The notes beneath the pieces are model-generated. The model saw only the letters and a program-made list of their open reading frames with translations. It was not told the origin of the DNA and made no database searches. The position numbers and the translations under genes are program-made. DNA of 64,000 bases. Source: DAHUXT01 sp036273675. Its GTDB lineage: Bacteria > Chloroflexota > Ktedonobacteria > Ktedonobacterales > JADMIN01. This document shows positions 1-8,945 of the stretch, one piece after another. The DNA is taken from contig DASUHD010000051.1 in NCBI GenBank assembly GCA_036273675.1, forward strand, positions 1 to 64,000. The letters are read 5' to 3'. Each line of letters starts with the position of its first letter. The stretch's first letter is position 1.

Positions 1-314
1 AGTTCTTCGCTCGACATGGCCTGCTGGTCGAAGTCCGAGAAGGCGAACGAGATGCCCCAGAAGTCCGTAGAGCCTGTGCCTGGATAGCGCTCGACCACGT
101 CAACGGTGGCGCTGGCCGAACTGGCCGCGAACTCCGCGCCCATTCCCGCCAATGTCGCTATCGGCGCGTAGCGGGGAATGTACGCCTGCAACCGTGCAAT
201 CGCGGCTTCCTCGGTCTTGTCGCCGCGTTCGAGGCCGGGCCAATCCGGCGCAAACGCCACCACCCGCTTGCCTTTCGGGCCGATTTCGAGCATCACTCGC
301 AGTTCGTCAGCCAT
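1..314 (-). CDS. Conserved hypothetical protein, 3' end outside the window
   Basis: The frame stays open from an ATG at 314 to the window edge, giving at least 104 residues beginning MADELRVMLEIGPKGKR. The visible part contains a PDWPGLERG motif and a later GTGSTDFWGISF stretch. From memory, the same blocks occur in uncharacterised actinobacterial and chloroflexal proteins, so it looks like a genuine conserved gene rather than a chance frame. No catalytic motif, signal peptide or membrane segment is visible. The function is unknown, and the C-terminal half needed to place the family lies outside the window. Confidence 0.7.
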   Translation of the reverse strand, partial: MADELRVMLEIGPKGKRVVAFAPDWPGLERGDKTEEAAIARLQAYIPRYAPIATLAGMGAEFAASSASATVDVVERYPGTGSTDFWGISFAFSDFDQQAMSSEE

Positions 315-723
315 CGCGCTACTCCCAGCATTTTGGAGAACCCGCATCACATGCGCATCTATTCTCCACCCCGCATGGGTGAACGGAAATCGGGCGGACC
401 GTTATTGGCTATGGAGTATCGCTGAGTAGATGACGCGGGCAGCATATGTAGAGGTTTGTCGCGTCCACCTCTCCGTGCTGGCTGCGTAGTGTGCGCCATT
501 GCCGGTTTGGATCACCTTGACGGCTCTGGCAACGTGACAGGATTGTTCCTGATCACGCTGCGCCTGTGGAGACATCACCGGGATGTACGATGATTGCACG
601 AGAGCATTCATGAAATGATAGTTCGCGTTCAGGGTTCCCTTCCGTTCCTGGCGAATCGTATGCTTGAACATGATGCCCCTGAAAGAGGAAGAGATATACA
701 TGGCGCCAGAAGGAGAGAAAGGC
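315..723. other. Intergenic region between divergent genes
   Basis: About 400 bases separate the partial minus-strand gene from the LLM oxidoreductase. Short frames here have no recognisable content. The region must hold both promoters, but I could not pick out a convincing -35/-10 pair. Confidence 0.5.
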
Positions 724-1563
724 ATGGCGGAAAGCCTCAAGATGGCCTTATTTGGTCTCCATTGGTATCGAGACACCGACCCCGCTACCATTGCACGCCA
801 GGCCCAACGGGCTGAGGATGTAGGCTTTGAAGCGCTCTGGGTGGGCGATCACATCGCGCTGCCCGCGCAGGGAGACGATGAACCACGCCTCGAAGCCTTG
901 ATTGCCCTCACCTATCTCGCCGCCGTCACCAGACAGATCCGGCTGGGATTTGGCGTGATCGTGCTCCCGCAACGGCAGCCCGTGTTGCTGGCGAAGCAAC
1001 TCACCTCCATTGACATCTTGTCGCACGGTCGCCTGTCGGTGGGGATTGGGGTGGGCCACGTCGCCGAGGAGATGCAGGCGTTAGGTGTCTCCTTCGCGGA
1101 GCGAGGGGGACGCACCGACGAATATCTGGCCGCGATGCGCACGCTCTGGCATGAGTCCACGTCGGAATTTGCCGGGCAGTTCGTCACGTTTGACGGCGTG
1201 GTGGAGCATCCTCGTCCCATCCAGCGCCCCAACCCCCCGATCATCATCGGAGGACACGCGCCATCATCCTATCGCCGCGCCATCCAGTCAGGGAACGGCT
1301 GGTATGGATGGGAGCTGGATCTCGATGAGACGGCTCAAGCGCTGGCGCAGTTGCGGGAGGCCGCCGCGCGGTATCAGGGCCCGTCGGAGCTTGGCGCACT
1401 GGAAATCAGCATCACCCCGCGTGGCATGATTGACGTTGACACGGCGCGTCGCTATGCCGATCTGGGGGTGCGGCGGCTGGTGTTCCTGCCAGCGGCGATG
1501 ACAGCCGGAGCCATTGATGAGACGATCACACAGGTCGCTGAGACACTCATTGGCCACCTCTAA
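724..1563 (+). CDS. LLM-class F420-dependent oxidoreductase (TIM-barrel, luciferase-like)
   Basis: The protein has 279 residues and looks like a bacterial luciferase-like monooxygenase of the F420-dependent subgroup. Supporting blocks are ALWVGDHIALP near the N-terminus, a TRQIRLGFGVIVLPQRQPVLLAKQ strand-helix region, LSHGRLSVGIGVG, a central RTDEYLAAMRTLW helix and HPRPIQRPNPPIIIGG. Family members use reduced F420 or FMN to oxidise or reduce small organic substrates in the cytosol; the substrate here cannot be read from sequence. I chose ATG 724 because AAGGAG sits eight bases upstream; in-frame starts at 664 and 700 would only add a poorly conserved leader. Its 3' end overlaps the convergent recD2 gene by 17 bases. 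Confidence 0.85.
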   Translation: MAESLKMALFGLHWYRDTDPATIARQAQRAEDVGFEALWVGDHIALPAQGDDEPRLEALIALTYLAAVTRQIRLGFGVIVLPQRQPVLLAKQLTSIDILSHGRLSVGIGVGHVAEEMQALGVSFAERGGRTDEYLAAMRTLWHESTSEFAGQFVTFDGVVEHPRPIQRPNPPIIIGGHAPSSYRRAIQSGNGWYGWELDLDETAQALAQLREAAARYQGPSELGALEISITPRGMIDVDTARRYADLGVRRLVFLPAAMTAGAIDETITQVAETLIGHL

Positions 1564-3808
1564 TTTGGCGCAGGGGAGGTGGCGCAGAGCCAGGAGAGGT
1601 CTCGCCGCCCAGCCGTGGCCCTTGCAGCCGCTCGGCCAGGGCCGTGTTGCGCGCGGCCAGGGCGTTGTTCTCGACGGCGCGACGTAACGCGCGGGCATCG
1701 CCGACGATCACACAGAGTTTGCGGGCGCGGGTCATCGCCGTGTAGAGCAGGTTGCGCTGGAGCAGCAGATAGTGTTGCGCGACCAATGGTAACACGACGC
1801 AGGGATACTCGCTACCCTGCGCCCGGTGGATGCTGCACGCGTAGGCCAGCGTCAGTTCATCCAGCTCGTGCGGCTCGTAGGTGACGGGGAGCAGCCCCGC
1901 ACCCGCCCCATCGGGGAAGGCGACCACCACCTGCCGCTCGTCGGTCACATCGAGAATGCGGCCGAGATCGCCGTTGAAGACGCCACCCGCCCCCTTGTCG
2001 TAGTTGTTGCGCACCTGCATCACTTTGTCGCCCGTACGCAGCGTGTGATCGCCAAAGGCCACCTGGCTCGCGGGCGAGGGATTAAGCTGCGCCTGCAACG
2101 CCTCGTTGAGCGCGACGACGCCCGCTGGCCCGCGATACATCGGCGCGAGCACCTGGATATCGGCCACCGGATCGAACCCGTATTTCGCGGGCAGGCGGCG
2201 GGCCACCAGATCGACGATCAGCCGTTGCGCGGCGGTGGGGTCGCTGGCGGGCAGGAAGAAGAAATCGCTGGTGGGCGCCGACTTGAGCGGGGGCATCTCG
2301 CCCCGGTTGACGCCGTGCGCGGTGACGACGATGGCGCTCTCGCGCGCCTGGCGAAATAGCTCGGTCAGGTGGACCTGTGACACCTGCTCGCTCTTGAGGA
2401 TGTCCGCCAACACGCTGCCCGGCCCGACCGACGGCAGTTGATCGGCGTCGCCCACCAGCAGCAGGTGCGATTCTGGGTGGATCGCGCGCACCAGCCGGTA
2501 GGCCAGCAGAATATCGAGCATCGAGACCTCATCCACGATGATGTAGCGCTGCGGCAGCGGACGCTCCTCGTTGTAGCCGAAGTCGTTGTTATGGGGCTGG
2601 AACTCCAACAGGCGGTGCAGCGTGCTGGCGGGGCGTCCAGTCGCCTCGGTCATGCGGCGCGCGGCGCGTCCGGTGGGCGCGGCCAGGGCATACTGGATGC
2701 CGCGCGCGTCGAGCATATCCAGCAGCGCGCGCAGCGTCGTCGTCTTGCCGACGCCGGGGCCGCCAGTCAGCACCATCGCCTTCGACTCCCACGCCAGCCG
2801 CACCGCCTCACGTTGCCGCTCCGCCAGCCGGATGCCACGCTCCCGTTCGAGCGCGGCGAACGCCTTCTCCCAGGCGGCATCGCTGACCGGGGGCAGCGTA
2901 TCGGGCGCGTGGAGCAGCAGCCGCAGCCAGCGCGCCGTCCCGCTCTCGGCGTAGAAGAACGGCGCGAGGTAGATGCGATCCGGCTCCTCATCGATGAAGA
3001 CCTCGCGCTCTTTGCGTAGCGCCTCTAGCGCCGGTTCGAGCGCTTCCACCGGCACATCCAGCAGGGCGGCGGCGCGGGTCAGCGTCTCGGCGTGCGGCAG
3101 ATAGCAGTGGCCATCGCTGGAGGCGGCCTCCGAGAGCGCGTGCTTGATGCCGGTCATCAGGCGGGGCTGGGCGTCGTGCGGCAGACCGAGCCGGACGGCC
3201 AGCGCATCGGCGGTGCGAAAGCCGACGCCGTGGATGTCGCGTTCGAGCGCATACGGGTTCTCGCGGATGACCTGCTCGGACTCCTTGCCGTATTGCTGGT
3301 AAATCTTGGTGGCGAGGCCCGGCGAGACATCATTGCCCTGCAAGAAAACCATAATCTCGCGGATATCCTGCTGCTGCGCCCAGCCCTGCACGATCAGGTC
3401 GCGCTTGTGGGCGCTGATGCCAGATATCTCGGTCAGCCGGCCCGGCTCCAGTTCGAGGACGGCCAGCGTCTGTTCGCCAAACGTCTCGACGATGCGCTCC
3501 GCCGTCTTAGGCCCGATACCCTTGATGACGCCTGAACCGAGGTAGCGCTTGAGGCCCTCTGGGGTGACGGGGGCGTGCGCGGTGAACGAGACGACGCGCA
3601 GGTGGCGGCCATGCTGTGGGTGCAACTCCCACTCGCCCGTCACGTCCATCAACTCGCCCACGCTGATGCCCGGCAGCGCGCCAACCAGTGTTATTAGCTC
3701 GCTGCGGAAGAGGCGGCCCGTATCGTTCGGTCGCAGGCGGGCGACGGTGAAGTGCGTCTCCTCGTTGCGAAAGACGATGCGCTCGATGGTTCCGGCAATG
3801 GTCGGCAT
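1547..3808 (-). CDS. recD2: RecD2-type SF1 ATP-dependent DNA helicase
   Basis: At 753 residues the length fits RecD2 (YrrC), the stand-alone 5'-3' helicase found in bacteria that lack RecBCD. The N-terminal OB-like region starts TIAGTIERIVFRNEETHFTV. A helix-hairpin-helix region (GIGPKTAERIVETFG, about residue 105) follows. The helicase core has Walker A GGPGVGKTTTL near residue 350, Walker B IIVDEVSMLD near 425, a UvrD_C_2-like HRAQGSEYP block and the motif VI line YTAMTRARK near 690. The start at 3808 matches the family's N-terminus; the frame is open 42 codons further upstream, but that leader is not helicase-like. RecD2 is implicated in genome maintenance and replication-fork processing. 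Confidence 0.92.
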   Translation of the reverse strand: MPTIAGTIERIVFRNEETHFTVARLRPNDTGRLFRSELITLVGALPGISVGELMDVTGEWELHPQHGRHLRVVSFTAHAPVTPEGLKRYLGSGVIKGIGPKTAERIVETFGEQTLAVLELEPGRLTEISGISAHKRDLIVQGWAQQQDIREIMVFLQGNDVSPGLATKIYQQYGKESEQVIRENPYALERDIHGVGFRTADALAVRLGLPHDAQPRLMTGIKHALSEAASSDGHCYLPHAETLTRAAALLDVPVEALEPALEALRKEREVFIDEEPDRIYLAPFFYAESGTARWLRLLLHAPDTLPPVSDAAWEKAFAALERERGIRLAERQREAVRLAWESKAMVLTGGPGVGKTTTLRALLDMLDARGIQYALAAPTGRAARRMTEATGRPASTLHRLLEFQPHNNDFGYNEERPLPQRYIIVDEVSMLDILLAYRLVRAIHPESHLLLVGDADQLPSVGPGSVLADILKSEQVSQVHLTELFRQARESAIVVTAHGVNRGEMPPLKSAPTSDFFFLPASDPTAAQRLIVDLVARRLPAKYGFDPVADIQVLAPMYRGPAGVVALNEALQAQLNPSPASQVAFGDHTLRTGDKVMQVRNNYDKGAGGVFNGDLGRILDVTDERQVVVAFPDGAGAGLLPVTYEPHELDELTLAYACSIHRAQGSEYPCVVLPLVAQHYLLLQRNLLYTAMTRARKLCVIVGDARALRRAVENNALAARNTALAERLQGPRLGGETSPGSAPPPLRQIRGGQ

Positions 3809-3956
3809 GGTGTGGTATGTAGAATTGATGAGAGACCGATGGCGTCTGGCATCGGTATTGTACCACCTGGAAGCAGGCGGCCTTACACAGCGCGCCCTGC
3901 CTGCCATTCTGTCCATACTGCGATAAACCGGCAAACCAGCACGGAAGGGTCATTGT

Positions 3957-4460
3957 GTGAAGCGGATTCTGGTGACGGGGATGTCTGGAACTGGCAAGTC
4001 TACGGTCATCGGCGAGCTGGCCGTGCGCGGCTATAAGGCGGTTGACACGGACACCGACGAGTACTCCGAGTGGGTAGAGGTCGTCGGCGACACCAGCGCC
4101 CTCGGGTCGCCAGCCTGGGGCGCAAGAGACTGGATGTGGCGCGAGGACCGCATACAGGCGCTCCTCTCCACCGAGGATGCCGACGTGCTCTTCGTGAGCG
4201 GGTGCGCGGCAAATATGGGCGGGTTCCTGCCCCAGTTCGATCACGTCGTCCTGCTGAGCGCGCCCGCCGATGTCCTCGTCGAGCGATTGCGTACGCGAAC
4301 AACCAACTCGTACGGCAAGGATCCCGAAGAAGTCACGCGCACCTTGGAGTTGCTAGAAACCGTCGAGCCGTTACTGCGCCGCGCCGCGGACCATGAGATC
4401 GACACCAGCGCGCCCCACGCCGAGGTCGTGGCGGCCCTGCTCCGGCTGGCGCAGGCATAG
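3957..4460 (+). CDS. Small AAA/shikimate-kinase-like P-loop NTPase
   Basis: This 167-residue protein opens with MKRILVTGMSGTGKSTVIGEL, a textbook P-loop in the first 20 residues. A DTDTDEYSEW segment follows, resembling the acidic acceptor-binding region of small nucleoside or shikimate kinases. The middle LFVSGCAANMG and FDHVVLLSAPADVLVERLRTR blocks match the core strand and LID-like arginine region of this fold. It probably phosphorylates a small metabolite, but the substrate is unknown. The GTG start at 3957 has GGAAGGG upstream. It diverges from recD2. Confidence 0.75.
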   Translation: MKRILVTGMSGTGKSTVIGELAVRGYKAVDTDTDEYSEWVEVVGDTSALGSPAWGARDWMWREDRIQALLSTEDADVLFVSGCAANMGGFLPQFDHVVLLSAPADVLVERLRTRTTNSYGKDPEEVTRTLELLETVEPLLRRAADHEIDTSAPHAEVVAALLRLAQA

Positions 4461-4572
4461 CAATAGTACTCAGCCTGTCCTTATAGCGATTACCTTATTG
4501 ATCGGGGTCTGGTCCCCCTCCCTTTTAGGGGTGGGGGTTAGGGAGAGCGGGCCGCGCGATTCGTCGAAGCGC

Positions 4573-4938
4573 TCAGGCCATCCGGGCGCGGAGCTGGCGC
4601 TTGAGCATATCCATCTCGGCGAGGTGGTCGCGCGCGTGGCCGAGGGCTGGCGCAAGACACCGCCAGACCTGCGGGCGCTGGAACATCCACGGTACCTCTT
4701 CACGCATCGCAGGTTCCAGGTAGACGGGATAGCGCTGAAGCTGCGCGGGGACATCTGGCTCGCGCGAAAGCTCGTCGTCAGAAATCGCGCTCAGCCACTC
4801 CAACAGGTTCTGGTGGACGGCGTCGGCGTATTCGAGGATATCGGCCAGCGCCAGCGTGCGCGCCAGATCGTCGGCCTCCGCCTCGCTCAGCCCGACGCCG
4901 ATGCCATGCGTGGCCCTCCAGGCACGTCCTGATCTCAT
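4573..4938 (-). pseudogene. DinB-family protein, N-terminally truncated remnant
   Basis: The frame encodes the second half of a DinB/DUF664-type four-helix-bundle protein. It joins the family after the usual N-terminal helices, at RAWRATHGIGVGLSEAEADDL, and continues through ADILEYADAVHQNLLEWL to the typical end GHARDHLAEMDMLKRQL. About 50-60 N-terminal residues are missing, including the first metal-ligand histidine helix. The break coincides with a perfect 14-bp inverted repeat immediately upstream. DinB proteins are usually metal-dependent thiol-linked enzymes, so a protein without the N-terminal helices is unlikely to be active. Confidence 0.65.
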
Positions 4939-4976
4939 CCGTTGCGGCCACCTGATTCCACTGGTGGCCGCAACGG
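4939..4976. repeat. 14-bp perfect inverted repeat (strong hairpin)
   Basis: CCGTTGCGGCCACC at 4939-4952 pairs with GGTGGCCGCAACGG at 4963-4976 around a ten-base loop. It lies between the end of the propeller gene (5028) and the truncated DinB frame. It could act as a terminator for the upstream gene, but no U-tract follows on either strand. A small palindromic insertion is the alternative. Confidence 0.7.
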
Positions 4977-5027
4977 GTTAAGAAACGACAAGGACCTAGA
5001 CGAAACTAGTATGAGTTATGTGATGAG

Positions 5028-6356
5028 CTATGGCGCGCTGGCTGTGAGTGGATAGTATTCCAGGCCGGGCGTCGGGCCGTTCTCATTCAGGTCATGCGCC
5101 TGCCCCCAGAGCGCGACCGCATGACCGCCAGCGTCATAGTGCACCGTCACGGGAATACCGGTCGGCAGTGGCGCAACCAGGCGCCACTCGTTCGCCCCGT
5201 CGGGCAGCGCATAGACGACGTTGACATTCCCGTAGCAGAAGGCATAGACGCTGTTATCTGGCAGAGCGAAGGCGAACACGCCCCCACTCTCAGGGTCTCT
5301 GGGCAGTGTCGGTAACGCTCGCCAACTCGAACCGTTATCGTCCGACCGCAGCATCACCGTTGCATTGGATTGCGACAGACGCGCCCAGCCTATCAGGGTA
5401 TTGCTATTGGGGCGCGCAGCGGCAATGACGAGCGGGTTGCCCTGATAGCTTGCGGGAAGTGGCGTCCAACTGCGTCCTTCATCATTGGAGCGCACGTTGC
5501 TGAGGCAGGCCCGTGTGCATAGAGCCACGTTAAAGGAAACATACAGTGTCGCGCCGCTTGATTGGAGCGCTATAGGGCCAAGTTCTCCCGGGTGTCCAGT
5601 CAGTTGCCGGGCGGGAATCTCGGTGAGTGGGCTGTTCGAGCGGCTGACGAACAGCGAGAAGGTGGGTGGAAGTGATGTATCGGCCTGACCCGTATGCTCG
5701 GTCACCAGAAAGAGCGTCGAGCCGTAGGTCCAGGCAATGTCGACGATGAAGTCGGACGGCGGCAGCGTGAGCGGCGACCACGTGGCGCCGCCATTAAGGC
5801 TGCGGTACACCCGCGTCGTGAGCGTTTGCCCGGTGGAGGTGGCGTGGCTGTAGGTGATGAGGGCGATATTGTTAGCATCGGCTGGCGAGACGAAGATGCG
5901 ACAGGTATTCCCCATACCAGGCGATGGAACATCAGTCCAGGTGTTCTGGTAGACATCATAGACGGAGACGAACAGCAGTGGATTGGGTGGGTATGCGCCA
6001 CAGACATAGCCGAGCGCGCCGTTGGCCGTGAAGCTGATATCCTGCGCCCAGTCAGGGCCGATGGGCTTCCAGCCAGAGCCGCGGGCTTGTGGGAGCGATG
6101 CGTTGAACGCTTGAGATGTGCGTGTCGCCTGGACGTTTGGCTGGCGCGGCAGAACATCCGGTAGCCAGTGAATCGCCAGCGCCAGCACGACGATAGCCAC
6201 CAGACCTATCGAGGCGATATTGAGCAGGCGCCGCTGCGAAAAGAGAACGGAAGTCGGGCGTAGCGACGAGACGCGCGGCTGCTCCTCCCGCTCATCGTCG
6301 GCCGTCGTGACATTGGTAGGCGTTGCCAATGAATCAGGCGGCTCCGTGTCGCGCAT
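5028..6356 (-). CDS. Membrane-anchored BNR/sialidase-like beta-propeller protein
   Basis: The 442-residue protein has a charged cytoplasmic N-terminus of about 45 residues and one membrane segment (LLNIASIGLVAIVVLALAIH, about 46-65). A large extracellular domain follows. That domain contains repeated Asp-box-like turns such as SLNGGATWSPL, SNDEGRSWTPL and SDDNGSSWRAL, typical of sialidase and photosynthesis-stability-factor propellers. No complete sialidase active site is visible, so binding or scaffolding is as likely as hydrolysis. The ATG lies four bases past the larC stop and its GGAGG lies inside the end of larC, so the two are probably translated together. Confidence 0.78.
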   Translation of the reverse strand: MRDTEPPDSLATPTNVTTADDEREEQPRVSSLRPTSVLFSQRRLLNIASIGLVAIVVLALAIHWLPDVLPRQPNVQATRTSQAFNASLPQARGSGWKPIGPDWAQDISFTANGALGYVCGAYPPNPLLFVSVYDVYQNTWTDVPSPGMGNTCRIFVSPADANNIALITYSHATSTGQTLTTRVYRSLNGGATWSPLTLPPSDFIVDIAWTYGSTLFLVTEHTGQADTSLPPTFSLFVSRSNSPLTEIPARQLTGHPGELGPIALQSSGATLYVSFNVALCTRACLSNVRSNDEGRSWTPLPASYQGNPLVIAAARPNSNTLIGWARLSQSNATVMLRSDDNGSSWRALPTLPRDPESGGVFAFALPDNSVYAFCYGNVNVVYALPDGANEWRLVAPLPTGIPVTVHYDAGGHAVALWGQAHDLNENGPTPGLEYYPLTASAP

Positions 6357-6359
6357 GCG

Positions 6360-7583
6360 TCATCCCTCCTGATCGGCTTCGGCGGCATCCAGATGGAAAT
6401 GTGTGCGCGCGGCATGTGTCACCCGCGCCATCACCGTCTCCACGGGCAGATTGAGCTTCTCCGCCAGCGCGCGGCAGTCGTCGTACTCCGGCGTCACGGC
6501 GATCACGTCGGCGCCAATCGTCTTCAGCTTGACGCGCACCGGCCCCAGCGGTGTCTCGATCTCGCGCACCTCGCGTCCCGCCTTAAGCCGCTCGGCGTGG
6601 TGCACCCGCACGCCAAGCGTCGCGCTCTCGCGCAGAATTCGCGCCGCAAGCTCGCTGGCGTCCTCGGGGCGCGCGATGACGGTCAGCAGCGTGGCGGGCC
6701 GATTCTTCTTCATCTGCAAAGGAGTATAGCTCACGTCGAGCGCGCTGCTTGCCAGCAAATGTTCCATCAGCCAACCCAGCGCCTCCCCGGTCATGTTGTC
6801 GATATTGGCCTCGATGACCGTCACCTCGTCGCGCTCGAAGCCCGCCTCATTCCGCCGCGACGTTTCTGGCGCGCTGCCCAGGACGGCGCGCAGACAATTG
6901 GCCCAGGGCAGCTTGCGTGTGCCGAAGCCGTAGCCGACAGCGCTGAGCCGCATCGCCGGACGCTCGAAGCGGGCGAGCGACGCCGCCAGCGCGGCCCCCG
7001 TTGGGGTGACAAGCTCCCCCTCAGTGGGGACGGAACGCCAGACGGCATCTGTTCCCTTCAGCAGTTCGAGCGTGGCGGGCGCGGGGACCGGCAACGCGCC
7101 GTGCGCCGAACGCACCCGCCCCGACGTGAGCGGCAACTCGGAGCAATAGATGTCTGTGATATCCATGATTTCCAGGGCGAGCGCCGCGCCGACGATGTCC
7201 ACAATCGAGTCCACCGCGCCAACCTCATGGAAGGTAACCTCATCGGGCGTCGTGCCGTGGATGGTGGCCTCTGCCTCTGCCAGCCGCTGGAAGACTGCCA
7301 GCGCCCGCCCGTGCGCCCGCTCCGGGAGCGAGGCGGCGTCCAGGAGTGCGATGATGTCGGCCAGCCGCCGATGCGTGTGGGGCGCGCGCTCATCCAACCG
7401 GACGTGGAGGCGCGTACCGCTGATGCCATGCTCGGTGACAGTCTCCGCCTCCAGCGCGTAGCCTGAGAGCGGCAGTGGCGCCAGCCCCGTCCGTAGCGCA
7501 TCGAGATCGAGGCCCGCGTCGATCAGCGCGCCGAGCAGCATATCGCCACTGATGCCAGAGAAGCAATCCAGCCAGAGCAGCAT
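6360..7583 (-). CDS. larC: LarC, nickel-pincer cofactor biosynthesis protein
   Basis: LarC inserts nickel into the pyridinium bis-thiocarboxylate cofactor of lactate racemase and related enzymes. The 407-residue product starts LLWLDCFSGISGDMLLGALIDAG, the family signature. It continues with HEVGAVDSIVDIVGAALAL, VPTEGELVTPTGAALAA and the C-terminal domain NIDNMTGEALGWLMEHLL. Start 7583 is supported by GGAG eight bases upstream. The frame is open a further 45 codons but that leader is not LarC-like. larB and larE are not in this window. It is the first gene of a two-gene unit with the propeller protein. Confidence 0.92.
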   Translation of the reverse strand: MLLWLDCFSGISGDMLLGALIDAGLDLDALRTGLAPLPLSGYALEAETVTEHGISGTRLHVRLDERAPHTHRRLADIIALLDAASLPERAHGRALAVFQRLAEAEATIHGTTPDEVTFHEVGAVDSIVDIVGAALALEIMDITDIYCSELPLTSGRVRSAHGALPVPAPATLELLKGTDAVWRSVPTEGELVTPTGAALAASLARFERPAMRLSAVGYGFGTRKLPWANCLRAVLGSAPETSRRNEAGFERDEVTVIEANIDNMTGEALGWLMEHLLASSALDVSYTPLQMKKNRPATLLTVIARPEDASELAARILRESATLGVRVHHAERLKAGREVREIETPLGPVRVKLKTIGADVIAVTPEYDDCRALAEKLNLPVETVMARVTHAARTHFHLDAAEADQEG

Positions 7584-7667
7584 GTGCGGATCTCCTATCG
7601 AGCTAGCGCGTAGAGTTGGCGACGCGACGCCGGAAGGGCAGCATATGTCTGGGGTTACCGCGCCGTA

Positions 7668-7760
7668 GGCTGAAGACCTATGGCTAATCCCGGTATGGGT
7701 GTCTCCGTTGCCATCCATCGTTCATGAGCAGGTAGGATTAGCCGCGGCATTCATGCCGCG
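7668..7760. repeat. Degenerate GGCTGAAG-type element and small hairpin
   Basis: GGCTGAAGACCTATGGCT (7668-7685) resembles the inner part of the larger palindromic element at 22921-22954, read on the opposite strand. A separate perfect hairpin follows: CGCGGCA (7743-7749) and TGCCGCG (7754-7760) around TTCA. It lies between larC and the convergently read end of the GNAT gene, so a terminator role for the GNAT gene is possible. Confidence 0.45.
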
Positions 7761-7809
7761 AAGGTGGCATACCACGAATGTGGCCCTCGACTCGTACGCG
7801 CACGGACGC

Positions 7810-8778
7810 CTATGCCCTGGTCCCTGCCTGTAGCGCCTTCTCGCAGATATCATACTGCCGCTCGACGCGCATGCCCAAGCGCTCGTAGAGCCGGGTCGCG
7901 CCCGTGAGGCTCTCTGAGTCCACGCCCAGCGCGACGGTGCGCAGCCCACGGCGATAGAACACGCCGAACGTATGGCGCAGCAGCGCCTCGCCCAGGCCAC
8001 GCCCGCGCCAGGACCGCCGGACACCCAGATCGTTGACCCAGCCGCGATCCGGCAGCATCTCGCCCATCGCCACGCCAGCCACCTCGTCGCCATCCATCAT
8101 CATAAACCAGAGCGATGGGTCGAAGGTGTCTATCTCGATGTTCGCGCGGGCGAAGTCTTCGTAGGGCTGCTCGGCGTATCCCCAGTGGTCCTGGAACGCC
8201 TCACGAACTGCGGCGTGGGTGGCGCGCAGGTCGGCGTCGGTGAGGGGCGTGCGCACGGTGATGCCGTCCGGCCAGACGACTGCCACAGGCTCCTCGCTCA
8301 ACTCGACGATCATCCCCCACATGCGGCGGACGACCTGATAACCGGATTGCTCCAGCAGGCCGCGCGCTGGCTCATTCGCGGCGGCGACCCATTGCTGGAG
8401 AACGACGCGATCACCAAGCGCAAATCGCCCCATCGCCTCGCTGGCGCGCCGCTCGATAAGCGCCAGCAGCGCAGTACCGATGCCACGCCCGCGCGCGTCG
8501 GGGAAGACGCTGGCGAACGCTTGGAGATCGGTACGCTCAACTGGCTGAAGGTGGGCATAGCCCAGCGCCTGTCCTCCGTCGGAGGCAGCCGCCAGCCAGG
8601 CGTTCTTTCCCCAGTCGAAATCGGAGCGCTGCCAGACAATGCTGACACCATCGAGCATGGCGGGGTCGGGGCTGCCCATCTCCTCAGTCTCGCAGATGGC
8701 GATGAGCGCCATAATCGCATCACGGTCGTCGGGCGAGCAGGGTCGGATGGTAACGCCGGGGATAGTGAAGTCAGTCAT
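7810..8778 (-). CDS. Tandem-domain GNAT N-acetyltransferase
   Basis: The 322 residues form two GNAT domains, as in mycothiol synthase MshD. The first acetyl-CoA loop is FPDARGRGIGTALLALIERRA (about 92-112). The second is VRRSWRGRGLGEALLRHTF (about 252-270), after the strand GWVNDLGV. Both keep the R/Q-x-x-G-x-G/A pyrophosphate-binding turn, so both may bind acetyl-CoA. The substrate is unknown and no mycothiol genes lie nearby. An AAGGAG motif precedes the ATG at 8778. Confidence 0.82.
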   Translation of the reverse strand: MTDFTIPGVTIRPCSPDDRDAIMALIAICETEEMGSPDPAMLDGVSIVWQRSDFDWGKNAWLAAASDGGQALGYAHLQPVERTDLQAFASVFPDARGRGIGTALLALIERRASEAMGRFALGDRVVLQQWVAAANEPARGLLEQSGYQVVRRMWGMIVELSEEPVAVVWPDGITVRTPLTDADLRATHAAVREAFQDHWGYAEQPYEDFARANIEIDTFDPSLWFMMMDGDEVAGVAMGEMLPDRGWVNDLGVRRSWRGRGLGEALLRHTFGVFYRRGLRTVALGVDSESLTGATRLYERLGMRVERQYDICEKALQAGTRA

Positions 8779-8945
8779 TGTGAGACTCCTTATACGATGT
8801 GAGATGTAGAGGCGCTGCTCATTGGAACAGGAAATAGACGTGCAGGGTCGCTGCCCTTCACCGTTATGGAAGAAGGGTGGCCGAGGCGCTGAGGTTCAGA
8901 GTATTGTTGTTGTTTCGGCGGTACTCACGGTGTTATCCCTACTCT

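Noticed and set aside
402..791. 129-residue minus-strand frame before the LLM gene
   Set aside because: It overlaps the start of the oxidoreductase in a shadow frame and has no family content or ribosome site.
3507..4244. 245-residue minus-strand frame across recD2 and the kinase gene
   Set aside because: It is a shadow of two well-supported genes and shows no motif.
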